This document shows positions 1 to 8,412 of a DNA stretch of 64,000 nt, one piece after another (position 1 is the first letter of the stretch; each line of letters opens with the position of its first letter). This DNA is from Paenibacillus sp. ACRRY (GTDB lineage: Bacteria > Bacillota > Bacilli > Paenibacillales > Paenibacillaceae): positions 1 through 64,000 of the forward strand of contig NZ_JAKRNM010000006.1 in NCBI RefSeq assembly GCF_022346995.1, given 5' to 3'. Below the pieces are notes generated by a model. That model searched no databases. It was not told where the DNA came from and saw nothing but the letters and a program-made list of their open reading frames with translations. The position numbers and the translations under genes were made by a program.

Positions 1-264
1 CATTCTCCGGGATAGGCAACAATGCAAAGTGGCTGTGGAAGAAGGGGGTATCGGTAAAGGATGCTGCATTCTCCGGGATAGGCAACAATGCAAAGTGGCT
101 GTGGAAGAAGGGGGTATCGGTAAAGGATGCTGCATTCTCCGGGATAGGCAACAATGCAAAGTGGCTGTGGAAGAAGGGGGTATCGGTTAAAGATGCTGCA
201 TTCTCCGGGATAGGCAACAATGCAAAGTGGCTGTGGAAGAAGGGGGTATCGGTTAAAGATACTA
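1..264 (+). repeat. Four tandem 66-bp repeats inside the tape-measure gene
   Basis: Units start at 1, 67, 133 and 199 and are almost identical. They differ mainly in synonymous third positions near the end of the unit (GTAAAGGAT in units 1 and 2, GTTAAAGAT in units 3 and 4). A fifth, diverged unit starts at 265. The period of 66 bp keeps the reading frame and adds 22 residues per copy. The array probably continues beyond the left edge, since the window opens exactly on a unit. Confidence 0.95.
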
Positions 265-1025
265 CATTCTCTTGGCTTGGCAACAAGAGTGTTGGCATTA
301 AAGATTGGTATGAGAATTCTAAAGAAGAAATCAAAAAGTTTTTTGAAGTCTCTGACTGGATTAACAAAGGTAAAGAGGGCGGTCAAAAAATACTGGAGAC
401 TTTTAAAAATTTCGGTTACGGATTAAGCTACAAAATGCAAGATATGTGGGATCATCCATGGACTAAACGTGTGAGAAAGGTAGGGAATGGCGCTTTTAAA
501 TTTCTTGATATTGTAGGAAATATAAATAAGGTTGTACATGCTTCTACACCAGAAGAAAAAATGATTGAAGTAAGTAAGATTATTGGAGCGAAAGTAGGAT
601 CAATAGTTCTAGGAACTGGATTGGGTGCTTTGGGTGGAATCATTCCAGGTGCGCAACCAGCTATCCCAATCCTTGCTGGTACTGGGGCATTCTTTGGTGA
701 TAAGTGGGGAGAGAAATTAGGAGAATGGGGCGGTAAGGCTCTTACCAGTATTTGGCCTAAAAGTTGGTGGCCTTTAAAAAAGGTTAACACTAGCAGTATA
801 AAGCCTACAAAAAACATAGGGTTAGATAAAAGTAGGGCAAATAATATATTATCTTCCTCAACAAAAAAAACCAAGCAAATTAATGTGAATTTACCTAATG
901 GCGCAATCCAAATATCCAATAATAATCATAAGTTGGATTATAGTGATCTAGCAAATCAAATTAGTAATCAGTTTGTTAAAGAATTACGTCGTGCCATGGA
1001 AAACCGAAAAACGATTATGGCCTAA
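3..1025 (+). CDS. Phage tail tape-measure protein, C-terminal part (5' end outside window)
   Basis: The reading frame is open from the window edge to TAA at 1023, giving 340 visible residues of a longer protein. It begins with four near-identical 22-residue units (each starting FSGIGNNAKWLWKKG) and a degenerate fifth. A Gly/Ala-rich hydrophobic stretch follows at about residues 200-235 (GLGALGGIIPGAQPAIPILA), then a polar Asn/Lys-rich tail. Tape-measure proteins of long-tailed phages fix tail length and are long, helical and often repetitive. The identification rests on position: the next gene is the LysM protein that follows the tape measure (XkdO) in PBSX-type clusters. The ATG at 435 is internal, because the frame continues upstream without a stop. 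An ordinary repeat-rich phage protein is the alternative. Confidence 0.72.
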   Translation, partial: FSGIGNNAKWLWKKGVSVKDAAFSGIGNNAKWLWKKGVSVKDAAFSGIGNNAKWLWKKGVSVKDAAFSGIGNNAKWLWKKGVSVKDTTFSWLGNKSVGIKDWYENSKEEIKKFFEVSDWINKGKEGGQKILETFKNFGYGLSYKMQDMWDHPWTKRVRKVGNGAFKFLDIVGNINKVVHASTPEEKMIEVSKIIGAKVGSIVLGTGLGALGGIIPGAQPAIPILAGTGAFFGDKWGEKLGEWGGKALTSIWPKSWWPLKKVNTSSIKPTKNIGLDKSRANNILSSSTKKTKQINVNLPNGAIQISNNNHKLDYSDLANQISNQFVKELRRAMENRKTIMA

Positions 1026-1043
1026 GCAGAAAGGAGGCCTGCT

Positions 1044-1709
1044 ATGAGTGTAATTAAAGACAACGTGGAAGGAATACGAATGGAATTTACCCTGAAGGAT
1101 GGAACAACATCGTTCAGATTCCCGGTGAAGCCGGAGGAGCTGACAATATCAAGGTCCAAAGGGTATGAAACGATCAATATGCTGGAGTATGGCGAGTTTG
1201 ATTTTGCACAGGGAGAGAAGGTGAAGGAGATCACTTTCTCTTCTTTTTTCCCAAAAGAATATGACGCGTCCTACTGCATGTACGAGCCTGTACCCGACCC
1301 GCGAGTGGCGATGAATATCCTGAATACGTTTCTCATATCCAAAAAACCACTTCGTTTCATCATTTCCAACACAGGGGTGAACGTGCCGGTGTATCTGATC
1401 TCGCACAATACGACCTTCCGGGGCGGCGAGAGTGGGGACATTTATTTTGACATTACACTGCGCACCTGGCGGGATTCCAAAGTGGAGAAGATCGGCGCGG
1501 CAACATCAGGAAGCAAGTCGGGTTCTCGTACCGATCTGAAAAAGAGCAGCAAGACGTACACCGTCAAATCTGGCGATTCTCTGTCCAAAATTGCAAAGCT
1601 TGAGCTGGGCAGCAGTTCCAAATGGAACGAGATTTACAAGCTCAATGTGAAAACCATTGGCAGTGATCCGAACCGGATCAAGCCCGGACAAAAGCTGGTG
1701 ATGCCATGA
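1044..1709 (+). CDS. xkdP: XkdP-like tail protein with C-terminal LysM domain
   Basis: This 221-residue protein starts at ATG 1044 behind AAAGGAGG at 1030-1037. The N-terminal 150 residues look like the XkdP/YqbP family (FPVKPEELTISRSKGYETIN, a run typical of tail-hub-associated proteins). The last 50 residues form a LysM module (TYTVKSGDSLSKIAK ... IKPGQKLVMP), which binds peptidoglycan-like glycans. In PBSX-type tails this gene lies between the tape measure and the hub protein, and a role in tail or baseplate assembly at the cell wall is inferred. Its TGA overlaps the ATG of the next gene, so the two are translationally coupled. Confidence 0.85.
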   Translation: MSVIKDNVEGIRMEFTLKDGTTSFRFPVKPEELTISRSKGYETINMLEYGEFDFAQGEKVKEITFSSFFPKEYDASYCMYEPVPDPRVAMNILNTFLISKKPLRFIISNTGVNVPVYLISHNTTFRGGESGDIYFDITLRTWRDSKVEKIGAATSGSKSGSRTDLKKSSKTYTVKSGDSLSKIAKLELGSSSKWNEIYKLNVKTIGSDPNRIKPGQKLVMP

Positions 1710-2692
1710 CCTACAAGGTTATTGTGGACGACAAATATGACATTACCAAACTAGTGGAGACGATTACGCTGAAGGACTCGCTCGATCAGATTGCCTATCA
1801 GGCGAACATGCGGCTGGCGGTGTCTGCCTCTTCCGGGTTGCCTGCGATATCACCGGGGATGGCAGTACGAATCAGTGGGGTTCCTTTTGGCGAAAAATCC
1901 ATGGTCCATCTACTGCATCCTGCGGTCATCTGGGAGGTGGAAAGCTCCAACAGCGGCACCAAGCGGCTGTCTCTCACGGTGTACGACCGGATGATCTATC
2001 TGGAAAAATCGGAAGATGAGTTTCTTCTGCCCAAAGATCAAACCGCCACGCAGCGGCTCAAAACGTACGCCAAAGAGTGGAAGATTCCATACGGAACACT
2101 GCCAGATACCAAAACAAAGCTGGGCAAAGCGGTATATCGGTCGCAGACGATCTTTTCGATGATGTTTGCCGATCTGAAGGAAACGGCGAAGTCTGGCGGA
2201 GAGATGTATCATCCCCGGATGACACCTGGCGGGCTGCAGCTGTTCAAGGTAGGCAGCAATGCGAAGGTGTACGAGCTGGATCGGCTGATCGATCTGACCC
2301 AGATGCGTACGCTAGAGGGTGCAGTTACCAAAGTTAAAGTTATGGCTGCATCGGAATCCAGCAGCGGCAAGGAAGTTCCATCGAAAGTGCTCGCGATTGA
2401 GCAGGATGGTGTGGAGGAGCTGGGCACTTTGCAAAAGCTGATCGAGGACGATCAGGTCAAAACGGCCACTGCTGCCAAGAAGCTTGCGAAGAGTCGTCTG
2501 ACAGGCATCCAGGAGACCTTTACCGTCTCTGCGCCAGATGTGAACACGATTCGCGCCGGCGATGAGGTGCTGCTCAAAGGCCTGAAGCTGATCGTCATGT
2601 CTGTCAGCCGAGACCTATCGGCCGGGCCTGGGACGATGACGCTGGAGCTGGGCACGGCGGAGCTGGTGAAAAGGAGGTATTACCTTGAATAA
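1706..2692 (+). CDS. xkdQ: XkdQ-like baseplate hub protein
   Basis: This 328-residue protein starts at ATG 1706 within the ATGA overlap with the preceding stop. Its content (ITKLVETITLKDSLDQIAYQ near the N-terminus, then SGVPFGEK, then a C-terminal ADEVLLKG-like tail-hub segment) fits the XkdQ/YqbQ family, which is structurally related to the phage late-control D and gp27 hub proteins. Such proteins form the central ring of the contractile-tail baseplate that carries the spike. Placement between the LysM protein and the DUF2577 protein matches PBSX order. No frameshift is seen. Confidence 0.83.
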   Translation: MTYKVIVDDKYDITKLVETITLKDSLDQIAYQANMRLAVSASSGLPAISPGMAVRISGVPFGEKSMVHLLHPAVIWEVESSNSGTKRLSLTVYDRMIYLEKSEDEFLLPKDQTATQRLKTYAKEWKIPYGTLPDTKTKLGKAVYRSQTIFSMMFADLKETAKSGGEMYHPRMTPGGLQLFKVGSNAKVYELDRLIDLTQMRTLEGAVTKVKVMAASESSSGKEVPSKVLAIEQDGVEELGTLQKLIEDDQVKTATAAKKLAKSRLTGIQETFTVSAPDVNTIRAGDEVLLKGLKLIVMSVSRDLSAGPGTMTLELGTAELVKRRYYLE

Positions 2693-3095
2693 GGAAGATC
2701 CGTATGGGCATTTTGCCGAAGTCATGCGGGGCGCAATGAGTACGCATACCCGTCAGGCCGTGAGCGGCATGGGCGCGGTGCTGGGTACAATGACGTCGTC
2801 CGGCGTGAAGCTGGATGATTTCAAGCACGAAATGCAGGATTATCTCGTGGCCGAGCTGCCGGGCACGCTTGGATTGCCGGAGCGCGAGGCTGTTGGCGCG
2901 ATCTCCGGGATACCTGACGTGGCGAATGGCGGAACGACGGGCACGGGAAGGTTTCTTTTGCAAGAAGAGGAAGTGGAGGAAGCGGTGTGGTCTCTGGGGA
3001 AAGGCTTGAAGGCTGGGGACCGTGTGCTGGCGATGCGGGTAAATGGCGGTAACGACATTGTGGTGCTGTGTAAGGTGGTGAGTGCGAATGCCTAG
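2685..3095 (+). CDS. xkdR: XkdR-like protein (DUF2577 family)
   Basis: This 136-residue protein uses TTG at 2685, eight bases inside the previous gene, with AAGGAGGT at 2671-2678 at the right distance. The N-terminal half (AMSTHTRQAVSGMGAVLGT) and the C-terminal OB-like segment (LKAGDRVLAMRVNGGNDIVVL) match the DUF2577 proteins that follow XkdQ in PBSX-type phages. DUF2577 proteins are thought to be small baseplate parts, and no catalytic motif is visible. The tight overlap on both sides places it in the tail operon. Confidence 0.8.
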   Translation: MNKEDPYGHFAEVMRGAMSTHTRQAVSGMGAVLGTMTSSGVKLDDFKHEMQDYLVAELPGTLGLPEREAVGAISGIPDVANGGTTGTGRFLLQEEEVEEAVWSLGKGLKAGDRVLAMRVNGGNDIVVLCKVVSANA

Positions 3096-3543
3096 TTTGT
3101 TCCCGGCAACGGGTGTGGTCTGGGGAGATGAAGAGGATCTGTCGGGTGCGACTTCGGAAGAGGTACGCTTTGGACGGGGCTGGCGATTCGATTACGATGC
3201 GGGGGATTTTGTGCTGACCCCAAGTGGCAAAGTGGCTGCGGCAGATCCGCAGGAAGCCTGGGTGCAATGGTGCATCAAGGCGGTGAAAACGCCGCGGTAC
3301 AGACATGTGATTTACTCCCGGAACTATGGCTCGGAGCTGGAAGAGCTGGTGGGTCAGGGTGACAGCCGGGGTGTGATGGAAAGTGAGATTACCCGGATGG
3401 TAACAGAGACGCTGCTGGCAGATCCACGCACGGATTCGGTAGACCAGTTCACGTTCGATTGGAACCTAGAGCAGTGCATGTTCACGTGCCGGGTGGCGAG
3501 TGTACAGGAAGAGATGTTTATTCTAGAAAGTGAGGTGATCTGA
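3088..3543 (+). CDS. xkdS: XkdS-like protein (DUF2634 family), baseplate wedge
   Basis: This protein is 151 residues if it starts at ATG 3088. A GTG at 3082 lies only two codons upstream, but AAGGTGGTG at 3073-3081 is correctly spaced only for the ATG. The C-terminal two thirds (VKTPRYRHVIYSRNYGSELE ... VTETLLADPRTDSVDQFTF) is the characteristic core of DUF2634 and gp25-like baseplate wedge proteins. These proteins join the sheath or tube initiator to the wedge of contractile tails. The gene overlaps the end of the XkdR homologue. Confidence 0.85.
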   Translation: MPSLFPATGVVWGDEEDLSGATSEEVRFGRGWRFDYDAGDFVLTPSGKVAAADPQEAWVQWCIKAVKTPRYRHVIYSRNYGSELEELVGQGDSRGVMESEITRMVTETLLADPRTDSVDQFTFDWNLEQCMFTCRVASVQEEMFILESEVI

Positions 3544-3547
3544 CGGG

Positions 3548-4687
3548 ATGGCTGAGATTCCGCGTTATTTGGAGGACCAGACGGAGGAACAGATTATGCA
3601 GCGCATGCTGGATCGTCTACCCGCGGATCTGGATAAGTCGGAGGGATCGTTTCTGTGGGATGCGGAGGCTCCGGTTGCGTTTATGCTGTCTGAGGCGGCG
3701 CTGTGGGCGCAGGAGCTGCTTCGGAGAGGGTTTGCCAGTACGGCTGCGAGCAGTGACCCGAATTTTCGTTCGGAAGAGCTGGATCTGCGGGCGGGAGAGC
3801 ATGGTATTACGCGGCGGGCCGCGGTGGCGGCACAAGGCACGGTGAGGTTCACGGGTACACCGGGGAAAGCGGTGCCGGCGGGTACAGTTGTAGCTACGCT
3901 CGCGGATGAAGTATCTGGTGAAGCTTCGCTGGAATACGAGACCGTTGGGAGCGTAGAGCTTGGAGAAGATGGATTCGGTATGGTTGGTGTGCGGGCGCTC
4001 GTTGCCGGAAAAGAAAGTAATGTGCCGACTGGCACTGTGACCGTGCTGTCTACACCGGTAAGTGGCGTGACGTCTGTGGTGAACACGGACGTTATCAAAG
4101 GCGGTGCGGATATCGAGGCGGATACGGCGCTGCTGGAACGCTTTTATGCCAAAGTCCGCAACCAGGGGACAAGCGGCAACAAGGCACAGTATGTGCAATG
4201 GGCCAGTGAAGTGCCAGGTGTTGGCGCGACACGTGTAATTCCGTTATGGAAGGGGCCGGGCACGGTAGGACTGTATCTGCTGGATACGGACAAACGTGCG
4301 GCAGGCAGCGATCTGGTGGCGGCCGTGCAGAAGTACGTGGACCCGACGCAGGATGGTCAAGGTGAAGGCGTTGCACCGGCAGGTCCGGTGGTATCGGTCA
4401 TGCCAGCCGAGGAAGTGCCCATGAATATTGAGGTAAAGCTGACGCTGGCGAGTGATGCGACACTGGCGGATGTCCGAGCATTGATCGAACGCGGGGTAAC
4501 TGCATATCTGAAACAGTTGGCATTTGCTGATCCGCTCGTGCGCTACACCCGTATTGCTGCGATTTTGCTGGACATTCCGCCGATTATCGACTATTCGGAG
4601 CTGACCGTAAACGGTGTGAGCGACCAAAATATCGAGATGACTGCGAGTCAGGTGGCGGTGCTGGGGACGGTGGATGTCCATGAGTAG
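3548..4687 (+). CDS. xkdT: Baseplate J-like protein (XkdT)
   Basis: This 379-residue protein starts at ATG 3548, four bases after the previous stop. It has the hallmarks of the baseplate J family: an N-terminal EEQIMQRMLDRLP, a central beta-rich segment (ARGTVRFTG-like, here AQGTVRFTGTPGKAVPAGT) and a C-terminal VSVMPAEEVPMNIEVKLTL. Baseplate J proteins build the peripheral wedge of contractile tails and contract with the baseplate. Its presence argues for a myovirus-type tail rather than a siphovirus. The composition is GC-rich, like its upstream neighbours. Confidence 0.92.
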   Translation: MAEIPRYLEDQTEEQIMQRMLDRLPADLDKSEGSFLWDAEAPVAFMLSEAALWAQELLRRGFASTAASSDPNFRSEELDLRAGEHGITRRAAVAAQGTVRFTGTPGKAVPAGTVVATLADEVSGEASLEYETVGSVELGEDGFGMVGVRALVAGKESNVPTGTVTVLSTPVSGVTSVVNTDVIKGGADIEADTALLERFYAKVRNQGTSGNKAQYVQWASEVPGVGATRVIPLWKGPGTVGLYLLDTDKRAAGSDLVAAVQKYVDPTQDGQGEGVAPAGPVVSVMPAEEVPMNIEVKLTLASDATLADVRALIERGVTAYLKQLAFADPLVRYTRIAAILLDIPPIIDYSELTVNGVSDQNIEMTASQVAVLGTVDVHE

Positions 4688-5273
4688 TCTGCCGTGGGTT
4701 GTGGCTTCTACAATGACAAGCCCGAAGGGGAAAGAAATGTTCTCGTATTTGCCGAGCTATTATGAGACTTCGCTCGTTATGCAGGCGGATATGCAGTCCA
4801 AAGGCACTGAGATGGATCTGCTGTATCAGGCGTTGGATGAGACATTGGATCAGTTTTTTGTGCGTACGGCGACGTGGGGATTGGATTTCTGGGAGCAGGA
4901 ACTTGGCCTTGAGACGGATCGACTCAAACCCGTGGAGCAACGACGTGCCGTGGTGGAGTCAAAGCTGCGCGGTGCAGGGACATTTTCCGGAAGACTGGTG
5001 GCGAATGTAGCTGAGGCGTATGCCGGAGGCAAGGTGGATGTCACGTTTCAACCGGAGGCGTGGAGCTTTACGGTGAGCTTTGTGGATACGATGGGCATTC
5101 CGCCCAATATCGACGATCTCAAACGTGCGATTGATGAACTAAAACCGGCCCACATGGCCGTGGAATATGAGTATCGCTATCTGATCTGGGACGATCTGGA
5201 CAACAAACAGATGACCTGGGATGAACTGGATGCTGCGTCCCTGACGTGGAATGAACTGGAGGTGTGGGCGTAA
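4674..5273 (+). CDS. xkdU: XkdU-like tail protein (DUF2313)
   Basis: This protein is 199 residues from ATG 4674, with a second in-frame ATG at 4680. Either start overlaps the end of the J protein by 8-14 bases. Segments such as SYLPSYYETSLVMQADMQS, TWGLDFWEQELGL and FSGRLVANVAEAYAGG match the YmfQ/XkdU family that sits directly downstream of baseplate J. These proteins connect the baseplate to the fibres. The C-terminus carries a short repeated pattern (WDDLDN, WDELDA, WNELEV). Confidence 0.85.
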   Translation: MSMSSLPWVVASTMTSPKGKEMFSYLPSYYETSLVMQADMQSKGTEMDLLYQALDETLDQFFVRTATWGLDFWEQELGLETDRLKPVEQRRAVVESKLRGAGTFSGRLVANVAEAYAGGKVDVTFQPEAWSFTVSFVDTMGIPPNIDDLKRAIDELKPAHMAVEYEYRYLIWDDLDNKQMTWDELDAASLTWNELEVWA

Positions 5274-6154
5274 TGCCACAAGAAACGGATCGACTGAAAT
5301 TGCCTCTCCCCTTGGGGAACGAGAACGTAACCCGGGAGAGTATTAATGGGATTTTCGAGAAGATTGATGCAGGTGTCGCGACACAGGCCGATTTGGATAC
5401 GCTTCGTGAAGCGGTGAGTAAGATGGATATTCCTGATGCGTCTTTGACGCAAAAAGGGAAGGTGCAGTTGTCGAGTAAGACGGATGGCACGTCTGAGACA
5501 GTGGCAGCGACGGAGAAGGCGGTAAGGGATGCGAGGGTTGCGGCGATCAATGCAGCGTCTACAGATGCGACAACAAAAGCTAATGCGGCGGTAGCGCCTA
5601 TTACCGGAGCAGACTCAGCCAATCTGATCCCAAATTCATCAGGTATGTTAGGTCTTTATGGGTGGACTAATAGAGGGGCCTCAGCCTCTCTTTTTTCGGC
5701 TGTTTCTGGTGAAAATTACAGACTGATTAAATACTTTGGAATGACGGATACCGTTGCTGCTAATACCTATGCTATTCTCGATTCAAAAAGCATTGTTGTA
5801 ACAAACGGAACATACAACCTTCAGGCCGTTTTTTATACAACCGGAATGAATGTAGGAGCTTTGTTTATCGAAATTAAAAATCCTGAAAATGATGAAACAA
5901 TAAGTAGCCTTCCTGCCACACTGAATTCTACATGGCATAGAAAGTCAAAATCGATTACCATCCCTGCGGGGGTTTCATCGGTGGTTATTAGGTTGGTTGT
6001 ATCTACTGGCGGGGTTAATGTTCCCGCAACCACTAAGGGTATTGGAAGAATAAAGTTTTCAGTTGGTTCAGCAGACGTTCCATATACCTCAGAAGCTGAC
6101 GATCTGGCGTTGTATGAGTACGCCACAAGACAAAATATGTGGGGGGCGTTGTAA
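5273..6154 (+). CDS. Tail fibre protein with exchanged AT-rich C-terminal domain
   Basis: This 293-residue protein starts at ATG 5273, with GGAGGTG at 5256-5262 about ten bases upstream. A GTG at 5264 would be too close to that site. The N-terminal 110 residues include SLTQKGKVQLSS and a T-rich segment ending in AATEKAVRDA, the usual junction in phage tail fibres before the receptor-binding part. From about base 5620 the DNA turns AT-rich, and the protein becomes a beta-rich domain with a carbohydrate-binding look (GWTNRGAS ... WHRKSKSITIPAGVSSVVIRLVV). Host recognition is inferred. Confidence 0.78.
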   Translation: MPQETDRLKLPLPLGNENVTRESINGIFEKIDAGVATQADLDTLREAVSKMDIPDASLTQKGKVQLSSKTDGTSETVAATEKAVRDARVAAINAASTDATTKANAAVAPITGADSANLIPNSSGMLGLYGWTNRGASASLFSAVSGENYRLIKYFGMTDTVAANTYAILDSKSIVVTNGTYNLQAVFYTTGMNVGALFIEIKNPENDETISSLPATLNSTWHRKSKSITIPAGVSSVVIRLVVSTGGVNVPATTKGIGRIKFSVGSADVPYTSEADDLALYEYATRQNMWGAL

Positions 6155-6787
6155 TTGCCAATTGCAGTTTTATATGCAGGTGCACCAAGCATGAACACTC
6201 ATGTTTTTCCGACAAATGTGTACACTTCGCCCGTTGGAAAAAAAACAATCATAAAATCAATAACGATCAACAATAATTCATCTACCGATCAGTCTTTCAC
6301 CATTCGGATGGCAGGTTACAGCATAGTTTATAACCATGTCATAAAACCGAATGACACTATAATTCTTCCCGCTTCTGGTTTTGTTTTGTTATCAAACGAA
6401 ACGTTAAGCGTTGGTAATTCATCATCGCTTTATATCAGGGTTACAGGGGAAGTTATCGATACATCCATATTATTATCTCCTATAGTGATTCTAAGAAGTA
6501 CAGCATTAACCACATCGGCAACAGGCACGCAGTATAGAAACACTTCAAACGACGTGCTGATTAAATCTGTTTCGCTTTGCAATATAACTGCAAGTCCAGT
6601 TGCGGTGAGTTTTTATATGGGTGGTTTCGGTATTATTTCCGCAAAAATGATTAACCGATATGATACGTTGACCATTCCATTTCTGGACCAACTTTTAATA
6701 AAAGGTGATTATGTGCAAGCGTGGGCCGGGGTAGAAGGTGCCATCGTTCCATACGTTACCGGAATTGAGGTGGTCAATAATGCCTAG
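6155..6787 (+). CDS. Unrecognised phage accessory protein, probably fibre-associated
   Basis: This 210-residue protein starts at TTG 6155, immediately after the fibre stop codon, with a G-rich site (GGGGGGCG) at 6139-6146. The sequence is rich in beta-branched and small polar residues and contains two similar halves, each with an S-[IV]-x-[IL]-x-N pattern (IIKSITINNNSS and LIKSVSLCNITA). This suggests an internal duplication of a beta-sandwich. I do not recognise a family. Its position between the fibre gene and the lysis genes, its AT-rich composition and the absence of catalytic motifs fit a structural or receptor-binding accessory. Confidence 0.6.
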   Translation: MPIAVLYAGAPSMNTHVFPTNVYTSPVGKKTIIKSITINNNSSTDQSFTIRMAGYSIVYNHVIKPNDTIILPASGFVLLSNETLSVGNSSSLYIRVTGEVIDTSILLSPIVILRSTALTTSATGTQYRNTSNDVLIKSVSLCNITASPVAVSFYMGGFGIISAKMINRYDTLTIPFLDQLLIKGDYVQAWAGVEGAIVPYVTGIEVVNNA

Positions 6788-7187
6788 AATCGATAATTAC
6801 TCGTTAGATAGTTACTTGTTGGATGGGCCTTCAAATGACAAACCACTTGAACTTATTGCATCTGGTACGGCAACTAGTGCAGCGACATCGGTGTTCATGA
6901 CTAAATTTGAAACGGAAGGGTCGTACAACTCGAATTTCCCAGTTTCGGTCAGTAGATCGTTTGGGATGATACCGAAAGTGATTTTGTTAAAGAGAGGTAC
7001 TACAGGCTACATCGAAACCAGTTTTTTTCGGGACGTGAAAAATTTTAATGGGTCGTCACTCATATTAATCATGTCTTCTGGTTATCCCGCTATGGCTGCA
7101 ATTGGTAATTTTCCGGTATCGAAAGATTCCTTTTCGTTACCCGTTGCGATTCAAGGCGGGACGTACACTTGGGAAGCTTACGCATAA
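6780..7187 (+). CDS. Unrecognised small phage tail-region protein
   Basis: This protein is 135 residues from ATG 6780, which overlaps the previous gene by eight bases and has GAGGTGG at 6766-6772. The longer open frame from 6738 lies inside the previous gene and has no ribosome site. The sequence (MPRIDNYSLDSYLLDGPSNDKP at the start, GGTYTWEAYA at the end) shows alternating hydrophobic residues and looks beta-rich. No domain is recognised. It belongs to the AT-rich fibre module. Confidence 0.6.
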   Translation: MPRIDNYSLDSYLLDGPSNDKPLELIASGTATSAATSVFMTKFETEGSYNSNFPVSVSRSFGMIPKVILLKRGTTGYIETSFFRDVKNFNGSSLILIMSSGYPAMAAIGNFPVSKDSFSLPVAIQGGTYTWEAYA

Positions 7188-7293
7188 CGATGACAACATA
7201 CAACAGAGATATATACAGAGGGTTACAGCGGACGTGTTGTAATTCTTAACACTTTGTATAATCAAAAGGGATCAATAGAGAGAAGGGGGCGTT

Positions 7294-7410
7294 GTGGGCA
7301 AATACCGTGTTGTCGAACTAATCATTATGTTCATCCCACGTATTATCAACATATACAGACGTAGAATGATCGGAATAGGTGTTTCTTATGAATTGAACGA
7401 ATGCTCGTAA
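7294..7410 (+). CDS. Possible 38-residue small protein before the holin gene
   Basis: GTG at 7294 follows AAGGGGG at 7283-7289 and opens a 38-codon frame ending at TAA 7408, just 23 bases before the holin ATG. The peptide has a hydrophobic segment (VVELIIMFIPRIINIY) followed by basic residues, so it could be a small membrane protein linked to lysis. PBSX-type clusters carry small genes here, but this one is not a recognisable XkdX. It may be a chance frame. Confidence 0.28.
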   Translation: MGKYRVVELIIMFIPRIINIYRRRMIGIGVSYELNECS

Positions 7411-7433
7411 ACCCTGCTTAAGGAGGTGAAACC

Positions 7434-7931
7434 ATGGAAAAATGGGACACCCTATGGAAGTCTTTTATCGCTCTGCTAAGCAGCTCAGCAACCTACTTCT
7501 TCGGCGGCTGGTCAGGCGTGCTTGGGGTACTGCTCGTATTCGTCATCATGGACTACCTAACGGGTATCGCGGCAGCGGGGGCGAGTGGCAAGCTCGAAAG
7601 CAATGTCGGGATGTTTGGCATCGCGCGAAAGGTATTTATATTTGCAATGGTATCGGTGGCTCATCTGGTGGACGGTGTTCTGGGAGACGGACATTTGTTC
7701 AGGGATGCGGTCGCCTTTTTTTATATCGCGAATGAGCTGTTATCCATTATTGAAAATGGGGGCAAACTGGGAGCACCGATTCCACCTGCGATCCGGCAGG
7801 CCATTGAAGTGCTCAAGGGCAAGGGAGGGGACGGGGGGATTCCCGGTAACTATACTCCTCATACCAGAGAATCTACTGCATCATCAGATCATAAGGATGT
7901 TGATGAACAGATTAGGGATGACACGAAGTAA
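7434..7931 (+). CDS. Phage holin
   Basis: This 165-residue protein starts at ATG 7434 behind a perfect AAGGAGGTG at 7420-7428. It has three hydrophobic segments (about residues 10-25, 27-45 and 68-85), the second ending VIMDYLTGIAAAG, followed by a polar charged tail rich in Gly, Lys and Asp. The D-Y-L-T-G motif and the later ELLSIIENGGKLGAPIP are typical of the Holin_4_1 (TcdE/UtxA-like) family. Holins permeabilise the membrane so the endolysin can reach the wall. The endolysin gene follows 480 bases downstream. Confidence 0.88.
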   Translation: MEKWDTLWKSFIALLSSSATYFFGGWSGVLGVLLVFVIMDYLTGIAAAGASGKLESNVGMFGIARKVFIFAMVSVAHLVDGVLGDGHLFRDAVAFFYIANELLSIIENGGKLGAPIPPAIRQAIEVLKGKGGDGGIPGNYTPHTRESTASSDHKDVDEQIRDDTK

Positions 7932-8020
7932 GGATTCAACATTCATTCCAATGTACTCTGTAACAACAGACAGAGCGCTACTGAGTCAAAAGTATGTGCC
8001 ATTAGCTACAAGTAGTGAAA

Positions 8021-8150
8021 GAGACGGAATCGATTCTGAAGAAGCGATAGCGGTCGCCTTTGTCTCCGAATTTCAAACCTTTAAGAAAATAAATCAAGAA
8101 AATTTGGAGACAACAGCGATCGGAAGAACGATCTGGATCTGGAACGGTCA
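8021..8150 (+). repeat. Dispersed hairpin element, copy A
   Basis: This is an imperfect hairpin of about 130 nt in the holin-endolysin gap. The central stem pairs TTGTCTCCGAATTT (8060-8073) with AAATTTGGAGACAA (8100-8113), leaving a single G-U wobble. Flanking segments GGTCGC and GCGATC extend it. The right flank (CAGCGATCGGAAGAACGATC) is nearly identical to copy C at 16915. No T-tract follows, so it is not a standard terminator. Confidence 0.75.
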
Positions 8151-8412
8151 CGTACCGCCCCGGCATGGTTTCCTTAGTGTGTGATAGATACCGAAGTGAC
8201 ATTAATAGAAGTTTATATAGCACCAATATAGAATACGATGTAGGCTGACTTAAGCACTAACTAACTTTATTTCAATAGCGACAACGAAATAACCCCGAGC
8301 AATCCGAAAATTCGCTTTTACCATCAACAAGGGACACGCACACAAGCAATCCCAAGCCTCTTAGCATTAACTATATACAAACGGCAATTGCCGCATAAAG
8401 GGTGTGAGAAAC

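Noticed and set aside
1..264. Direct repeats that might suggest a CRISPR array
   Set aside because: The units are contiguous with no unique spacers, and they are in frame and translated as part of a protein.
8018..8150. Hairpin copy A as an intrinsic terminator of the holin gene
   Set aside because: No T-tract follows the stem, and the other copies lie in leaders or between co-directional genes.
7585..8184. A 199-codon + strand frame overlapping the holin gene
   Set aside because: It runs out of frame through the holin coding sequence and into a hairpin element, and its translation has no domain.
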